A DNA stretch of 64,000 bases from assembly GCA_938010435.1 (NCBI GenBank), contig CALLUS010000008.1, forward strand, positions 186,001-250,000, read 5' to 3'. A program made the position numbers and the translations under genes. This DNA is from an uncultured Rhizobiaceae group bacterium (lineage in GTDB: Bacteria; Pseudomonadota; Alphaproteobacteria; Rhizobiales; Rhizobiaceae). The notes beneath the pieces were generated by a model, which was not told where the DNA came from, made no database searches, and saw only the letters and a list, made by a program, of their open reading frames with translations. Within the stretch, counting starts at the first letter, position 1. Each line of letters begins with the position of its first letter. Below are positions 28,475 through 37,212 of the stretch, piece after piece.

Positions 28475-29170
28475 ATGGCATTCACCTTCGACCCCGCTCC
28501 CCAGTCCACCTTGCCCGTTTCCGGCAGTGATAAACTGTACCCGATTCACCGCATTTATTGCGTTGGTCGTAACTATGAAGACCATGTGGTTGAAATGGGT
28601 GGCGTGCCGGGCCGCGAACCCCCATTCTTTTTCAGCAAACCGGCAGACGCTGTTGTTCACGACCCATCAACCCTGCCCTTCCCTACTATTACAGAAAATC
28701 TGCACCACGAAATGGAATTGGTGATCGCCATTGGCAAGGGCGGTAAAGACGTCAGCGTGGAAAATGCACTCGACCACGTTTTTGGGTATGCAGCAGGTGT
28801 TGATATGACACGGCGCGACTTGCAAGCCGCAGCCAAAAAACTTGGCCGTCCGTGGAGTATGGCTAAGGGGTTCGATCATTCAGCTCCCATGAGTTCGCTT
28901 CGATCTGCAGAAGAAATCGGCTACCCTGAATCCGCTGCGGTTCGCCTCAGCGTGAATGGCGAGATTCGCCAAGATGGAGACCTTAATCAACAAATATGGA
29001 AAGTACCCGAGATCGTTGCTAATCTTTCGACTTATGTTGAACTTGTGGCTGGCGACCTCATCATGACCGGCACACCTGCTGGCGTGGGACAGCTTTTTGC
29101 AGGTGATAAAGTTGAAGGCGAAATTGTTGGCATCGGAAGTGTTTCCTTTGTCATGGGTCCTAACCCATGA
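28475..29170 (+). CDS. Fumarylacetoacetate-hydrolase-family protein (fumarylpyruvate hydrolase-like)
   Basis: Cytoplasmic FAH-fold hydrolase, 231 residues. RIYCVGRNYEDHV and PPFFFSKPADAV near the N-terminus, the metal-binding HHEMELVIAIGK, GVDMTRRDLQ and MTGTPAGVG are visible. These fit the fumarylpyruvate/acylpyruvate hydrolase branch. The stop overlaps the decarboxylase start by 4 bases (ATGA). No gentisate dioxygenase or isomerase is nearby, so an aromatic ring pathway is not shown. Acylpyruvate hydrolysis is the safest call. Confidence 0.82.
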   Translation: MAFTFDPAPQSTLPVSGSDKLYPIHRIYCVGRNYEDHVVEMGGVPGREPPFFFSKPADAVVHDPSTLPFPTITENLHHEMELVIAIGKGGKDVSVENALDHVFGYAAGVDMTRRDLQAAAKKLGRPWSMAKGFDHSAPMSSLRSAEEIGYPESAAVRLSVNGEIRQDGDLNQQIWKVPEIVANLSTYVELVAGDLIMTGTPAGVGQLFAGDKVEGEIVGIGSVSFVMGPNP

Positions 29171-30585
29171 GTGAAGAATTTGATTTCCGCGCTTGGTCGC
29201 ACAAAGCATCAGATTGGTCGGCTGACTATTTAGATACGATTGGTGATCGCGATGTACGCCCCAAAGTGAAGCCTGGTGCGATAGCAGCACAGATTGGCGA
29301 TATACCCCCAGAATTGGGCCAGTCGATGGATGCGATTTTCGAAGATTTCGAGCACATCATTCCAGACGGCATGACCCATTGGCAGCATCCTCGCTTTTTT
29401 GCTTATTTCCAATCCAACGCAGCGCCTGCCGCACAATTGGCGGAACAATTGGCAACCGCTTTCGCATCTCAATGTATGTTGTGGCAAACATCGCCCGCTG
29501 CGACCGAACTTGAAATTAAAATGGTGGACTGGTTGCGCCAAGCTGTTGGATTACCAAACACGTTCAAAGGTTCATTCCAAGACACCGCATCATCTGCCAC
29601 TTTGTGCGCAATCTTAACCATGCGTGAAATAGCGCTCGGTTTTACGGGCAACAAAGAAGGTCTGTTCGACAAGAAACCACTGCGCGTTTACGCGTCGGGC
29701 CGCACCCACTCCTCCATTGATAAAGCTATGTGGATCGCCGGCTTGGGCCAAGACAATTTAGTAAAAATTCCAACCGGCCCTGCGCCATTGTTTGCAATGG
29801 ATGTGCGAGCTTTGAAACAAGCGATTGCGGACGACAAAGCAGCAGGATTTCAACCTGCGGGCGTGGTTATTTGTGTGGGCGGTACATCCATCGGCGCCAC
29901 GGACAATGTTGCAGAAGTTTGTGCCATTGCGCGTGAGGAAGGTCTCTACACCCATTTGGATGCAGCGTGGGCTGGTTCCGCCATGATCTGCGAAGAATAT
30001 CGACATTTGTGGCAAGGGGTGGAAATGGCAGATTCCATCGTTCTCAACCCGCATAAATGGCTGGGGGTTGCCATGGAGTGTTCGCTCCACCTCGTGCGTG
30101 AGCCTGAACTACTTGTTCGCACTATGGCCATTCAACCAGAATATCTGAAAACCCACGGTAAGGACGGTATCGTCAATTTTTCCGAATGGTCTGTGCAATT
30201 AGGCCGTCGTTTCCGTGCTTTGAAAGTGTGGTTCCTATTGCGCACTTATGGGCTGGAAGGTTTGCGTCAACGGATTCGCAATCATGTGAATTGGTCAGAA
30301 GGTCTATGTGAAAACCTGCGCAAGGAAACTTGTTTTGAAATCACAACGGACCCAGTGCTGTCGCTCTTTTCATTCCGTCACAACCCACAAGACGGTCGTG
30401 ATCTGGATGTGCACAATGTGAAATTGGTGAATGCGATCAATGATGATGGGCGTATCTACCTCACCCAGTCTGCTCATGATGGTATGACTGTTATTCGATT
30501 TGTGGCAGGACAATTTGATATGAAGGCCGAAGATGCGCAGATCGCATTCGAAGCTATTACAGAAGTGGCTCAAAAACTTGGCTAA
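29167..30585 (+). CDS. PLP-dependent aromatic-L-amino-acid decarboxylase family protein
   Basis: Group II decarboxylase of 472 residues (DOPA/tryptophan/tyrosine decarboxylase-like). The PLP lysine is Lys297 in VLNPHKWLG; Asp265 in HLDAAWAGSA would pair with the pyridine nitrogen. The N-terminal HWQHPRFFAYF and SQCMLWQTSPAATELE regions are typical. It could make an aromatic amine such as tyramine or tryptamine; substrate cannot be told. It is coupled to the upstream hydrolase and overlaps or abuts the aminotransferase. Confidence 0.88.
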   Translation: MSEEFDFRAWSHKASDWSADYLDTIGDRDVRPKVKPGAIAAQIGDIPPELGQSMDAIFEDFEHIIPDGMTHWQHPRFFAYFQSNAAPAAQLAEQLATAFASQCMLWQTSPAATELEIKMVDWLRQAVGLPNTFKGSFQDTASSATLCAILTMREIALGFTGNKEGLFDKKPLRVYASGRTHSSIDKAMWIAGLGQDNLVKIPTGPAPLFAMDVRALKQAIADDKAAGFQPAGVVICVGGTSIGATDNVAEVCAIAREEGLYTHLDAAWAGSAMICEEYRHLWQGVEMADSIVLNPHKWLGVAMECSLHLVREPELLVRTMAIQPEYLKTHGKDGIVNFSEWSVQLGRRFRALKVWFLLRTYGLEGLRQRIRNHVNWSEGLCENLRKETCFEITTDPVLSLFSFRHNPQDGRDLDVHNVKLVNAINDDGRIYLTQSAHDGMTVIRFVAGQFDMKAEDAQIAFEAITEVAQKLG

Positions 30586-31750
30586 TCTGAAAACAGCGTC
30601 CATCACCAAACGACTGGCATCGCTCGGCTCTGACCGATGGGCCGTGCATTTTGAAAGCCGTCGTCGCGTGAAGGCAGGTGAGGACATTATCGAGCTGACC
30701 ATTGGTGAACCGGACATTCCAACGCCTACCCATCTTCTGGACGTGGCAAGCACATCCATGCGTTCCGGCCGCACACGATATGCAGGCGGCAAGGGCGAAC
30801 CAAATTTATTGCAAGCCGTAGCTGATAAATATTCAGTCCGCACAGGACGTGCAATCAGTTTTGATCAAGTGTTGGCGTTTCCTGGAACGCAAGCAGCCTT
30901 AACGATCACTGTGATGTCTTTGGTGGAAACCGGAGACGCTGTTCTTGTTCCCGATCCGTATTATGCAACTTACGAAGGTGTTGTACAGGCAGCAGGTGCT
31001 GAATTCGTTCCAGTGCCTATGAGCCATGGCAATGATTTTCATCTGACAACAGACCAATTGGAATCTGCAATTACACCGAATTCAAAAGTTTTATTGCTGA
31101 ACTCACCCCACAACCCCACAGGGGCTGTACTCACCGCTGAAGAAGTCAGAGCCATTGGCGAAGTTTGTCAAAAGCACAACTTATGGATTGTGAGCGATGA
31201 AGTTTATGAGCCATTGATCTACAAAGGTGAGTTTTCATCACCATTTGATATGGAACCATTCGCAGATCGCACCATCGCCATGGCTTCAATTTCAAAGAGC
31301 CATGCGGCTCCCGGGTTCCGGTCCGGTTGGGCTGTGGGGCCAAAATGGGTGATGGATGAAATTCAACATGTTTCGGAAGCGATACTGTTTGGGGGACAAC
31401 CGTTTATTGCAGATATGACAGCTCACGCTCTATCACATCCGGATGGCACCTCGGATGAAATGGCAGCCAATTACAGCAGTCGTATCGCCTTGTTGATGGA
31501 TGCCTTTAAAGGTTCCCATCTTGTGCCGCTGGAACCATCAGCAGGCATGTTTATGCTAATTGATGTATCGGCTTCCGGATTGACCGGAGAAGACTTTGCG
31601 ATGAAACTCCTAGACAGTGGCGTGTCTGTTATGCCCGGCAGTTCATTCGGCTCACAATGCGAGAAGTTTATCCGTCTCAGTCTCACGGTAGACAATGACA
31701 AATTAAAGATAGCCGCTCAACGCATTATTGTATTTGCCAGTTCCATATAG
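30533..31750 (+). CDS. Class I/II PLP-dependent aminotransferase
   Basis: Fold-type I aminotransferase, 405 residues from the first ATG. Conserved regions are TIGEPDIPTP, NSPHNPTGAVL, SDEVYEPLIY and the PLP-lysine segment SISKSHAAPGFRSGW, with a late FIRLSL Arg for the carboxylate. The ATG overlaps the decarboxylase by 53 bases and has AAGG upstream; a TTG at 30578 overlapping the stop codon would give a shorter N-terminus closer to relatives. It is part of the hydrolase-decarboxylase operon. Substrate unknown. Confidence 0.85.
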   Translation: MRRSHSKLLQKWLKNLANLKTASITKRLASLGSDRWAVHFESRRRVKAGEDIIELTIGEPDIPTPTHLLDVASTSMRSGRTRYAGGKGEPNLLQAVADKYSVRTGRAISFDQVLAFPGTQAALTITVMSLVETGDAVLVPDPYYATYEGVVQAAGAEFVPVPMSHGNDFHLTTDQLESAITPNSKVLLLNSPHNPTGAVLTAEEVRAIGEVCQKHNLWIVSDEVYEPLIYKGEFSSPFDMEPFADRTIAMASISKSHAAPGFRSGWAVGPKWVMDEIQHVSEAILFGGQPFIADMTAHALSHPDGTSDEMAANYSSRIALLMDAFKGSHLVPLEPSAGMFMLIDVSASGLTGEDFAMKLLDSGVSVMPGSSFGSQCEKFIRLSLTVDNDKLKIAAQRIIVFASSI

Positions 31751-31769
31751 CTCAACTCCGGAAATCAAA

Positions 31770-32609
31770 ATGACCACCAAAATCCAAAGCACATTTTTCG
31801 AGACCTCACGCGATGGCGCAGTGGTGCATCTGGAAATGAATAAGCCAGACAAAGCCAACAGCATGTCGCCGGATTTCTGGAAAGACTTACCTCTCATAGC
31901 AACTGCATTAAATATGGACCCTGAAGTTCGAGCTGTTGTGATCTCTGGACGTGGTAAACATTTCACTGGCGGTATGGACCTTGCTTCGTTTCAAGACATT
32001 TTGGCATTGACTAAATATGAACCAGCACGCGGCGCTTTTGCATTGCGTGATCTCATCTTGAAACTGCAAGATGCTTTGACCAGTTTAGAAACCCTTCGTG
32101 TTCCTGTGATCGCCGCAACGCACAACACGTGTCTTGGGGCGGGCGTCGATTTGATTTCCGCTTGCGACATCCGAATTGCGAGTGAAGACACATCGTTCGG
32201 AATTGAAGAAATTCTTGTGGGCATGGCGGCAGATGTGGGCACGTTGCAACGCTTGCCGAAAATTATGCCCCCAGGAATAGTGCGCGAACTTGCTTACACG
32301 GGCCGCCGGTTTTCAGCAGAGGAGGCTAAAGGTTGGGGATTGGTGAATTCCGTTCACGCTGACCGTGAGACAACAGTAAAAGCTGCTTTGGATATGGCTC
32401 GACAAATTGCCGCTCAGTCACCGGTTGCCATTGCCGGCATTAAACACGCCATCACCTATGCACGCGATCACAGCGTAACTGACGGGTTAGATCAAATCGC
32501 CACTTGGAACAGCGGTATGTTGCGGCCTGATGATTTAATGAAGGCCATTCAGGCCAAGATGCAAAAACAACAGGCCATCTATGATGACCTGTTGTCGGAT
32601 GCGAATTAA
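31770..32609 (+). CDS. Crotonase family, dienoyl-CoA isomerase-like
   Basis: Enoyl-CoA hydratase/isomerase fold, 279 residues. The oxyanion-hole regions are GRGKHFTGGMDL and TCLGAGVDL. The acidic set Asp127, Glu147 and Asp155, with spacing as in mammalian ECH1 (D176, E196, D204), points to delta3,5-delta2,4-dienoyl-CoA isomerase activity rather than simple hydration. The ATG at 31770 was preferred to one 42 bases upstream inside the aminotransferase gene. It follows the aminotransferase by 19 bases. Confidence 0.83.
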   Translation: MTTKIQSTFFETSRDGAVVHLEMNKPDKANSMSPDFWKDLPLIATALNMDPEVRAVVISGRGKHFTGGMDLASFQDILALTKYEPARGAFALRDLILKLQDALTSLETLRVPVIAATHNTCLGAGVDLISACDIRIASEDTSFGIEEILVGMAADVGTLQRLPKIMPPGIVRELAYTGRRFSAEEAKGWGLVNSVHADRETTVKAALDMARQIAAQSPVAIAGIKHAITYARDHSVTDGLDQIATWNSGMLRPDDLMKAIQAKMQKQQAIYDDLLSDAN

Positions 32610-32635
32610 CATGTTTGAAATTTTTATTTTAAAGA

Positions 32636-33439
32636 TCAAGCTTTCTTATCTTTCAACTGGCTCCAAGAATTCTGTTCAGACAACATCTGACGCAAGAATT
32701 TGATGTTGGCCTGTGCTTCTTGTGGCGGCAATTCACCGGCGGCAACAGTTTCAGCCTCTTTAAAACGCCCTTGCAGACCGATCACAAGCGCCAAGTTTTG
32801 GCGCACGCGACTGTCAGCGCCACGCTGATCAATAGCTTGGCGTAAATATGTTTCAGAAGAGCGCAAGTCGCCTTCCAAGAGATAAGACATACCGAGATTT
32901 GATAAAACAGACGCGTCACCCGGCTTCAAATCAAGCGCTTTGCGATAAGCTTGACGTGCCAGTTTCGAATTGCCCATTTGATCGTAAATCGCACCTTCGG
33001 CAGAATGCAACTTCCAATCCGGATTGTCTGGTGTTTGCGCGCGTTGGATTGTTTCCAATGCTTTTGGAAGATCACCCGCGCCCGCAAGCGCTTTACCGTA
33101 TGCACCCAGAACTTCGCGATCTTTCGAGTGATGGATTGTTACTTTTTGCATAACAGCCAGCGCTTGTTGGTTTCGACCGGTAACACGCAATGCGGTTGCG
33201 AATTGCAGACCTACATGCTTACTCTTCGGGTTTTTTTGATACTGCTTTGACCAATAATCAGTTGCTTGACGCAACTCTGACTGGTTCATTTCCGCAACCG
33301 GCTTACGCAAATTGGACGGAATCGAGCCTGTAGTGGTTCGATCTTTTGCACACGCGGACAACAAAAGAGCTGCTCCAACGGTCAGAACAATAGATTGACT
33401 GCGCAATTTTGATTTCGATTTCATAGTTGAGTGAGCCAT
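32636..33439 (-). CDS. tadD: Tad pilus lipoprotein TadD (TPR protein)
   Basis: Lipoprotein with tetratricopeptide repeats, 267 residues, required for secretin assembly in Tad systems studied. A signal peptide ends in lipobox LLSAC (Cys at about residue 30). TPR units run from about residue 75 to 235, for example SAEGAIYDQMGNSKLARQAY and NLGMSYLLEGDLRSSETYL. It lies 17 kb from the main tad locus, divergent from an aminopeptidase, with a CtrA-like TTAACCAT about 95 bases upstream that matches the cpaB promoter. Confidence 0.88.
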   Translation of the reverse strand: MAHSTMKSKSKLRSQSIVLTVGAALLLSACAKDRTTTGSIPSNLRKPVAEMNQSELRQATDYWSKQYQKNPKSKHVGLQFATALRVTGRNQQALAVMQKVTIHHSKDREVLGAYGKALAGAGDLPKALETIQRAQTPDNPDWKLHSAEGAIYDQMGNSKLARQAYRKALDLKPGDASVLSNLGMSYLLEGDLRSSETYLRQAIDQRGADSRVRQNLALVIGLQGRFKEAETVAAGELPPQEAQANIKFLRQMLSEQNSWSQLKDKKA

Positions 33440-33516
33440 TGGAACTCAGCCCCCGCGTTCAAGGTGCATAAATGAGAAGGGCAAAACCCCGCTTTCTGAC
33501 GTAAAGAAATATTCTG

Positions 33517-33537
33517 TTAACCCTAATGGATGGTTAA
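33517..33537. promoter_or_regulatory. CtrA-like sites upstream of tadD
   Basis: Inverted repeat TTAACC-N9-GGTTAA in the divergent tadD/aminopeptidase gap. The right arm, read on the minus strand toward tadD, is the full CtrA 8-mer TTAACCAT (33530-33537). Confidence 0.45.
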
Positions 33538-33573
33538 GATGCAGAATAAACCACGTCTGATTTGCGAGCTTCC

Positions 33574-34962
33574 ATGCATATTGAAACCAACCCAACCGAC
33601 CACTTTGCCTCAAACACAAAGAAAGCAGTGCCTATTTATTGCCTAACGAAGGAGCAGTTTTCAAAAAAGGGTCATGGTCTTTCGACACGTGAACTGAGCT
33701 GGGCGAAAATCAATGGATTTACGGGCGCAAGCGGCCAACATTGCATTGTTCCCAATGACAAAGGTGGAATCGAATGTGTTTTGTTCGGACTTGGTGGTGG
33801 TGTCGGCACAGGCAAATCCATGGCCCACGGTAAGCTGGCGCGTCTGTTGCCAAAAGGAAGCTACAAACTGGAGGGCAATCAAACCTCTCCTGAACTCGCA
33901 GAACTCGCATGGGCCTTGGGCGGGTACTCGTTTGACCGCTATCGCAACCGCAAACATGAAACGCCAAAACTGGTGATTAGCAACCGCTCAAAAACCAAAC
34001 TTCTGACCGAAGGGTCATTCATTGCCCGTGACTTGGTCAACACGCCCGCCAATGACATGGGACCAGACACTTTGGAAAAAGCATTTCGAAAGATCGCGAA
34101 AGCTCATTCTGCAAAGGTAAGTGTGATCAAAGGCGAAGCACTTTTAGCAAAAGGCTTTCCAATGGTTCATGCGGTAGGCCGTGCCAGTGCCGAAGCACCA
34201 CGTGTTCTGGATATGCGTTGGGGCAAAACCAGCCATCCCAAGGTCACTCTGGTGGGCAAAGGAGTGACGTTTGACACGGGCGGGCTGAATATCAAGCCCG
34301 GTGGCTCCATGGCACTCATGAAAAAAGATATGGGTGGCGCCGCCAATGTGCTCGGCTTGGCTCACATGATCATGGAAGCGAAACTGCCGGTGCGTTTGCG
34401 CATTATTATTGGTGCTGTCGAGAACTCTATTTCGAGCAATGCATTCCGTCCCGGTGATATTCTGGAAAGCCGCAAAGGTATTTCTGTTGAAATTGGCAAC
34501 ACCGATGCCGAAGGCCGCCTCGTTTTAGGTGACTGTCTCACATGGGGTGATGAAGAAAAACCGGACATGATGATCGATATGGCGACACTGACGGGTGCGG
34601 CTCGTGTCGCACTCGGCCCCGACCTCCCCCCTTTCTACACCGATGATGATGCATTTGCACAAACGCTTGGTGTCACGTCCATGGAGATCAATGATCCGCT
34701 TTGGCGTTTGCCACTTTGGGACCCGTATCAATCCATGCTGGGGTCGAAAATTGCAGACGTGAACCATATCACTGCCGGTGGATTTGCAGGTTCTATCACC
34801 GCCGCACTCTTTCTATCCCGTTTTGTCGACAATGCTAAAACTTGGGCGCATTTCGATATCTTCGGCTGGACACCTACAGAAAAACCTTGGGCTCCTGTGG
34901 GTGGCGAGGCGCAAGGTATTCGATCCCTGTTTGAAGTGTTCCAACAGCGCTACCGGAAATAA
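33574..34962 (+). CDS. Leucyl aminopeptidase family (M17) protein
   Basis: Cytoplasmic dinuclear metallo-aminopeptidase, about 462 residues. The M17 metal sites are visible in VGKGVTFDTGGLNIKPGG (Lys and Asp ligands), MKKDMGGAANVLG and the signature NTDAEGRLVLGD. The ATG was chosen over an in-frame TTG four codons upstream. It is closer to the PepB branch than classical PepA in length. It is followed by a MarR regulator and an NlpC/P60 hydrolase in the same direction, a plausible peptide/peptidoglycan turnover operon. Confidence 0.93.
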   Translation: MHIETNPTDHFASNTKKAVPIYCLTKEQFSKKGHGLSTRELSWAKINGFTGASGQHCIVPNDKGGIECVLFGLGGGVGTGKSMAHGKLARLLPKGSYKLEGNQTSPELAELAWALGGYSFDRYRNRKHETPKLVISNRSKTKLLTEGSFIARDLVNTPANDMGPDTLEKAFRKIAKAHSAKVSVIKGEALLAKGFPMVHAVGRASAEAPRVLDMRWGKTSHPKVTLVGKGVTFDTGGLNIKPGGSMALMKKDMGGAANVLGLAHMIMEAKLPVRLRIIIGAVENSISSNAFRPGDILESRKGISVEIGNTDAEGRLVLGDCLTWGDEEKPDMMIDMATLTGAARVALGPDLPPFYTDDDAFAQTLGVTSMEINDPLWRLPLWDPYQSMLGSKIADVNHITAGGFAGSITAALFLSRFVDNAKTWAHFDIFGWTPTEKPWAPVGGEAQGIRSLFEVFQQRYRK

Positions 34963-35026
34963 CACTTGAAACCGCCAAGTTGCTCATGCAATCTAATTAC
35001 GGCTCCGTAATGAGCAGGAGAATATC

Positions 35027-35371
35027 ATGGTTGCATTGAAGCCCGGGCAGGCCCTATCCCTTTGGCACAAGGCGATGTTAGCACAGGTGCATGACGAGGT
35101 GCCCGATCTCACCACGCGCCAAATGACAATTTTGTTAACAATTTATCTTGACCCACCGCCACATACGGTACGAGGATTGGCATCACATTTGAATGTCACA
35201 AAGCCGGTTATCACCCGTTCACTCGACACAATGGGCATTATGGGATTTGTGCGACGGCGGCGAGATGAAAGAGATCGTCGCAATGTTCTGATTCAGCGAA
35301 CAGTTCAAGGGTCGGAATATTTAGAGAAGCTTGGCATTCTGATTGCAAAAGAAGCTGACAAGGTGGTTTGA
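35027..35371 (+). CDS. MarR-family transcriptional regulator
   Basis: Short winged-helix regulator of 114 residues. The recognition region is VRGLASHLNVTKPVITRSLD, and the wing RRRRDERDRRNVLI is strongly basic. It is shorter than usual MarR proteins, lacking part of the dimer helices. An AGGAG precedes the ATG. Its stop shares a base with the start of the NlpC/P60 gene (TGATG), so it may control this operon. Confidence 0.88.
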   Translation: MVALKPGQALSLWHKAMLAQVHDEVPDLTTRQMTILLTIYLDPPPHTVRGLASHLNVTKPVITRSLDTMGIMGFVRRRRDERDRRNVLIQRTVQGSEYLEKLGILIAKEADKVV

Positions 35372-36228
35372 TGACTGTAAAACCGGACAAACGCTTAAAC
35401 GCCTATCGCGATGATCTCGCCGATGAAAAACTTCGAGGACAAGTGGACAGCCTTGACTATGTCAAAGGTAAATCTGCACGGATCAAAAGTTTTTATGCGG
35501 ATATTCTCGATAAACCAGATGATCGTGCAGGATTGCAAACCCAAATTCTGTATGGCCATGACGTTATAGTTTTTGAACGCAAGAACGGATGGGCTTGGAT
35601 ACAGCGCACCGATGATGGGTATGTCGGCTATGTCAGCGAAGACACGTTAGGGCCGGTTGGACCCAAACCCACGCACATGGTTTTGGCGCCACGCACATTT
35701 TTGTATCCTACCCCTGATTTGAAACACCCGCGTGTTGGCTATAGATCTATGGGTTCAAAACTCTCTGTCATCGATAGAGTTACGAGTCGTGGAACGGAGT
35801 ATTATTTACTCGACACGGGTGAAGCCGTGATCGCACATCACTTGATCAAAATGGGTGATTGGCGATCTGACTATGTGTCTGTTGCTGAAACTCTATTGCA
35901 TACGCCTTATTTATGGGGCGGTGACACTGGATTTGGAATTGATTGTTCCGGTCTCGTTTTCCTTGCACAAATGCTCTGCGGTAAAACAGTGTTGCGGGAC
36001 TCAGATATGCAGGCAGCGTCTACGGGCGTTGAAATTCCCTTTAATAAAAACGCTCTTCAACGCGGTGATTTGGTTTTTTGGAAAGGACATGTGGGCATAA
36101 TGCGCGATGCTGATACGCTTTTACACGCAAACGGAAATACAATGAATGTAGCTCTAGAACCACTTCGCGAGGCTGTAGACCGTATTGGATATTTATACGG
36201 CCAACCAACTATGGCACGTAGACCTTAG
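35371..36228 (+). CDS. NlpC/P60-family cell-wall peptidase
   Basis: C40 family hydrolase of 285 residues that cuts gamma-D-Glu-diaminopimelate-type bonds in stem peptides. Two SH3-like regions (about residues 55-160) precede the catalytic domain. Cys192 (IDCSGLVF), His240 (GHVGIMRD) and His252 (LLHANG) form the likely triad. No signal peptide is seen, so export by another route or a cytoplasmic role in peptide recycling is open, consistent with the aminopeptidase upstream. Confidence 0.87.
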   Translation: MTVKPDKRLNAYRDDLADEKLRGQVDSLDYVKGKSARIKSFYADILDKPDDRAGLQTQILYGHDVIVFERKNGWAWIQRTDDGYVGYVSEDTLGPVGPKPTHMVLAPRTFLYPTPDLKHPRVGYRSMGSKLSVIDRVTSRGTEYYLLDTGEAVIAHHLIKMGDWRSDYVSVAETLLHTPYLWGGDTGFGIDCSGLVFLAQMLCGKTVLRDSDMQAASTGVEIPFNKNALQRGDLVFWKGHVGIMRDADTLLHANGNTMNVALEPLREAVDRIGYLYGQPTMARRP

Positions 36229-36249
36229 TCGGCAAGAGAATCAATATTA

Positions 36250-37212
36250 TTAATAGCCGCGACTTCTGTCCACGAGATGCTCTAATTCGTCTCCTGCTTC
36301 ATAGCGGGTTACTTGCGTCGCTACATGTTTGGCCAAAGCAGCAGGGTCGCTCACAGCGGCCATGTGAGGGGTAATGATAGCATTGTCGAAAGACCATAGC
36401 GGGCTGTCTTTCGGCAGTGGTTCCGCTTCAAAAACATCGAGCGAAACACCGTGCAACAAACCTTCGCTTAAACAGGCAACAATATCGGCCTCGACCTGAC
36501 TGCCACCACGCCCGGCGTTGATGAGAACAGGTGCGCCAAACGGCCCCTTGCGTGACAGTTTTGAAATCAAATCACGATTGAGAATTCCATGGGTTGCCGA
36601 TGTGTAAGGCAGAAGCGAAACAAGAATATCGGTCTTTGCCAAAAATGATTCCAATCCGTCTTCACCATGGAAACACTCAACTCCATCCATAGACTTTTTA
36701 AACCGTGACCATCCGCAGAGATTGAACCCCAATGGCTGCAAACCCTTTGCAGATGCCTGCCCCAGTTCTCCAAACCCCATAATTCCCACGGTCAAATTTC
36801 CGGCGGCGGGTTGGGGAAAAATTTCGTTCCATTGGCTGATGCGCTGAAATGAATCGTATTTTCTCTGGTGACGCAGATGCATCAAAACTTGCAGCACCAC
36901 CCACTCCACCATACGACCTGTCAGATTAGCATCTACAAAACGTACGATCGGTAAGTTCGGCAATTGCTTGTCTTCCAAGACATGATCTACCCCTGCCCCC
37001 AAGGAGAAAATCACTTCAAGGTTTGGCAAAGTGGCGAGAAAGCCATGTTCCGGCTTCCAAACAACGGCATATTTCACATCAGCCAATTGCTCTTCAGACG
37101 GCATACCATCCGCCAGATTGAGGAATGGATGATCCGGCAATGCTTTTTCAAAAGCAGATTTTTTAGCCAAACCGTCCCATTTGATATTCAACAAGATCGG
37201 TGATTTGTTCAT
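36250..37212 (-). CDS. Glyoxylate/hydroxypyruvate reductase A-type 2-hydroxyacid dehydrogenase
   Basis: NAD(P)-dependent D-2-hydroxyacid dehydrogenase, about 320 residues, GhrA branch. The nucleotide motif GFGELGQASAKGLQPLG is at about residues 145-161; NAGRGG contains the substrate Arg, and TPHMAAVS the catalytic His. The start MNKSPILLN overlaps the Nudix stop by 4 bases (ATGA); longer readings run into that gene. It probably reduces glyoxylate or hydroxypyruvate. It is last in the Yej-Nudix gene string. Confidence 0.86.
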   Translation of the reverse strand: MNKSPILLNIKWDGLAKKSAFEKALPDHPFLNLADGMPSEEQLADVKYAVVWKPEHGFLATLPNLEVIFSLGAGVDHVLEDKQLPNLPIVRFVDANLTGRMVEWVVLQVLMHLRHQRKYDSFQRISQWNEIFPQPAAGNLTVGIMGFGELGQASAKGLQPLGFNLCGWSRFKKSMDGVECFHGEDGLESFLAKTDILVSLLPYTSATHGILNRDLISKLSRKGPFGAPVLINAGRGGSQVEADIVACLSEGLLHGVSLDVFEAEPLPKDSPLWSFDNAIITPHMAAVSDPAALAKHVATQVTRYEAGDELEHLVDRSRGY

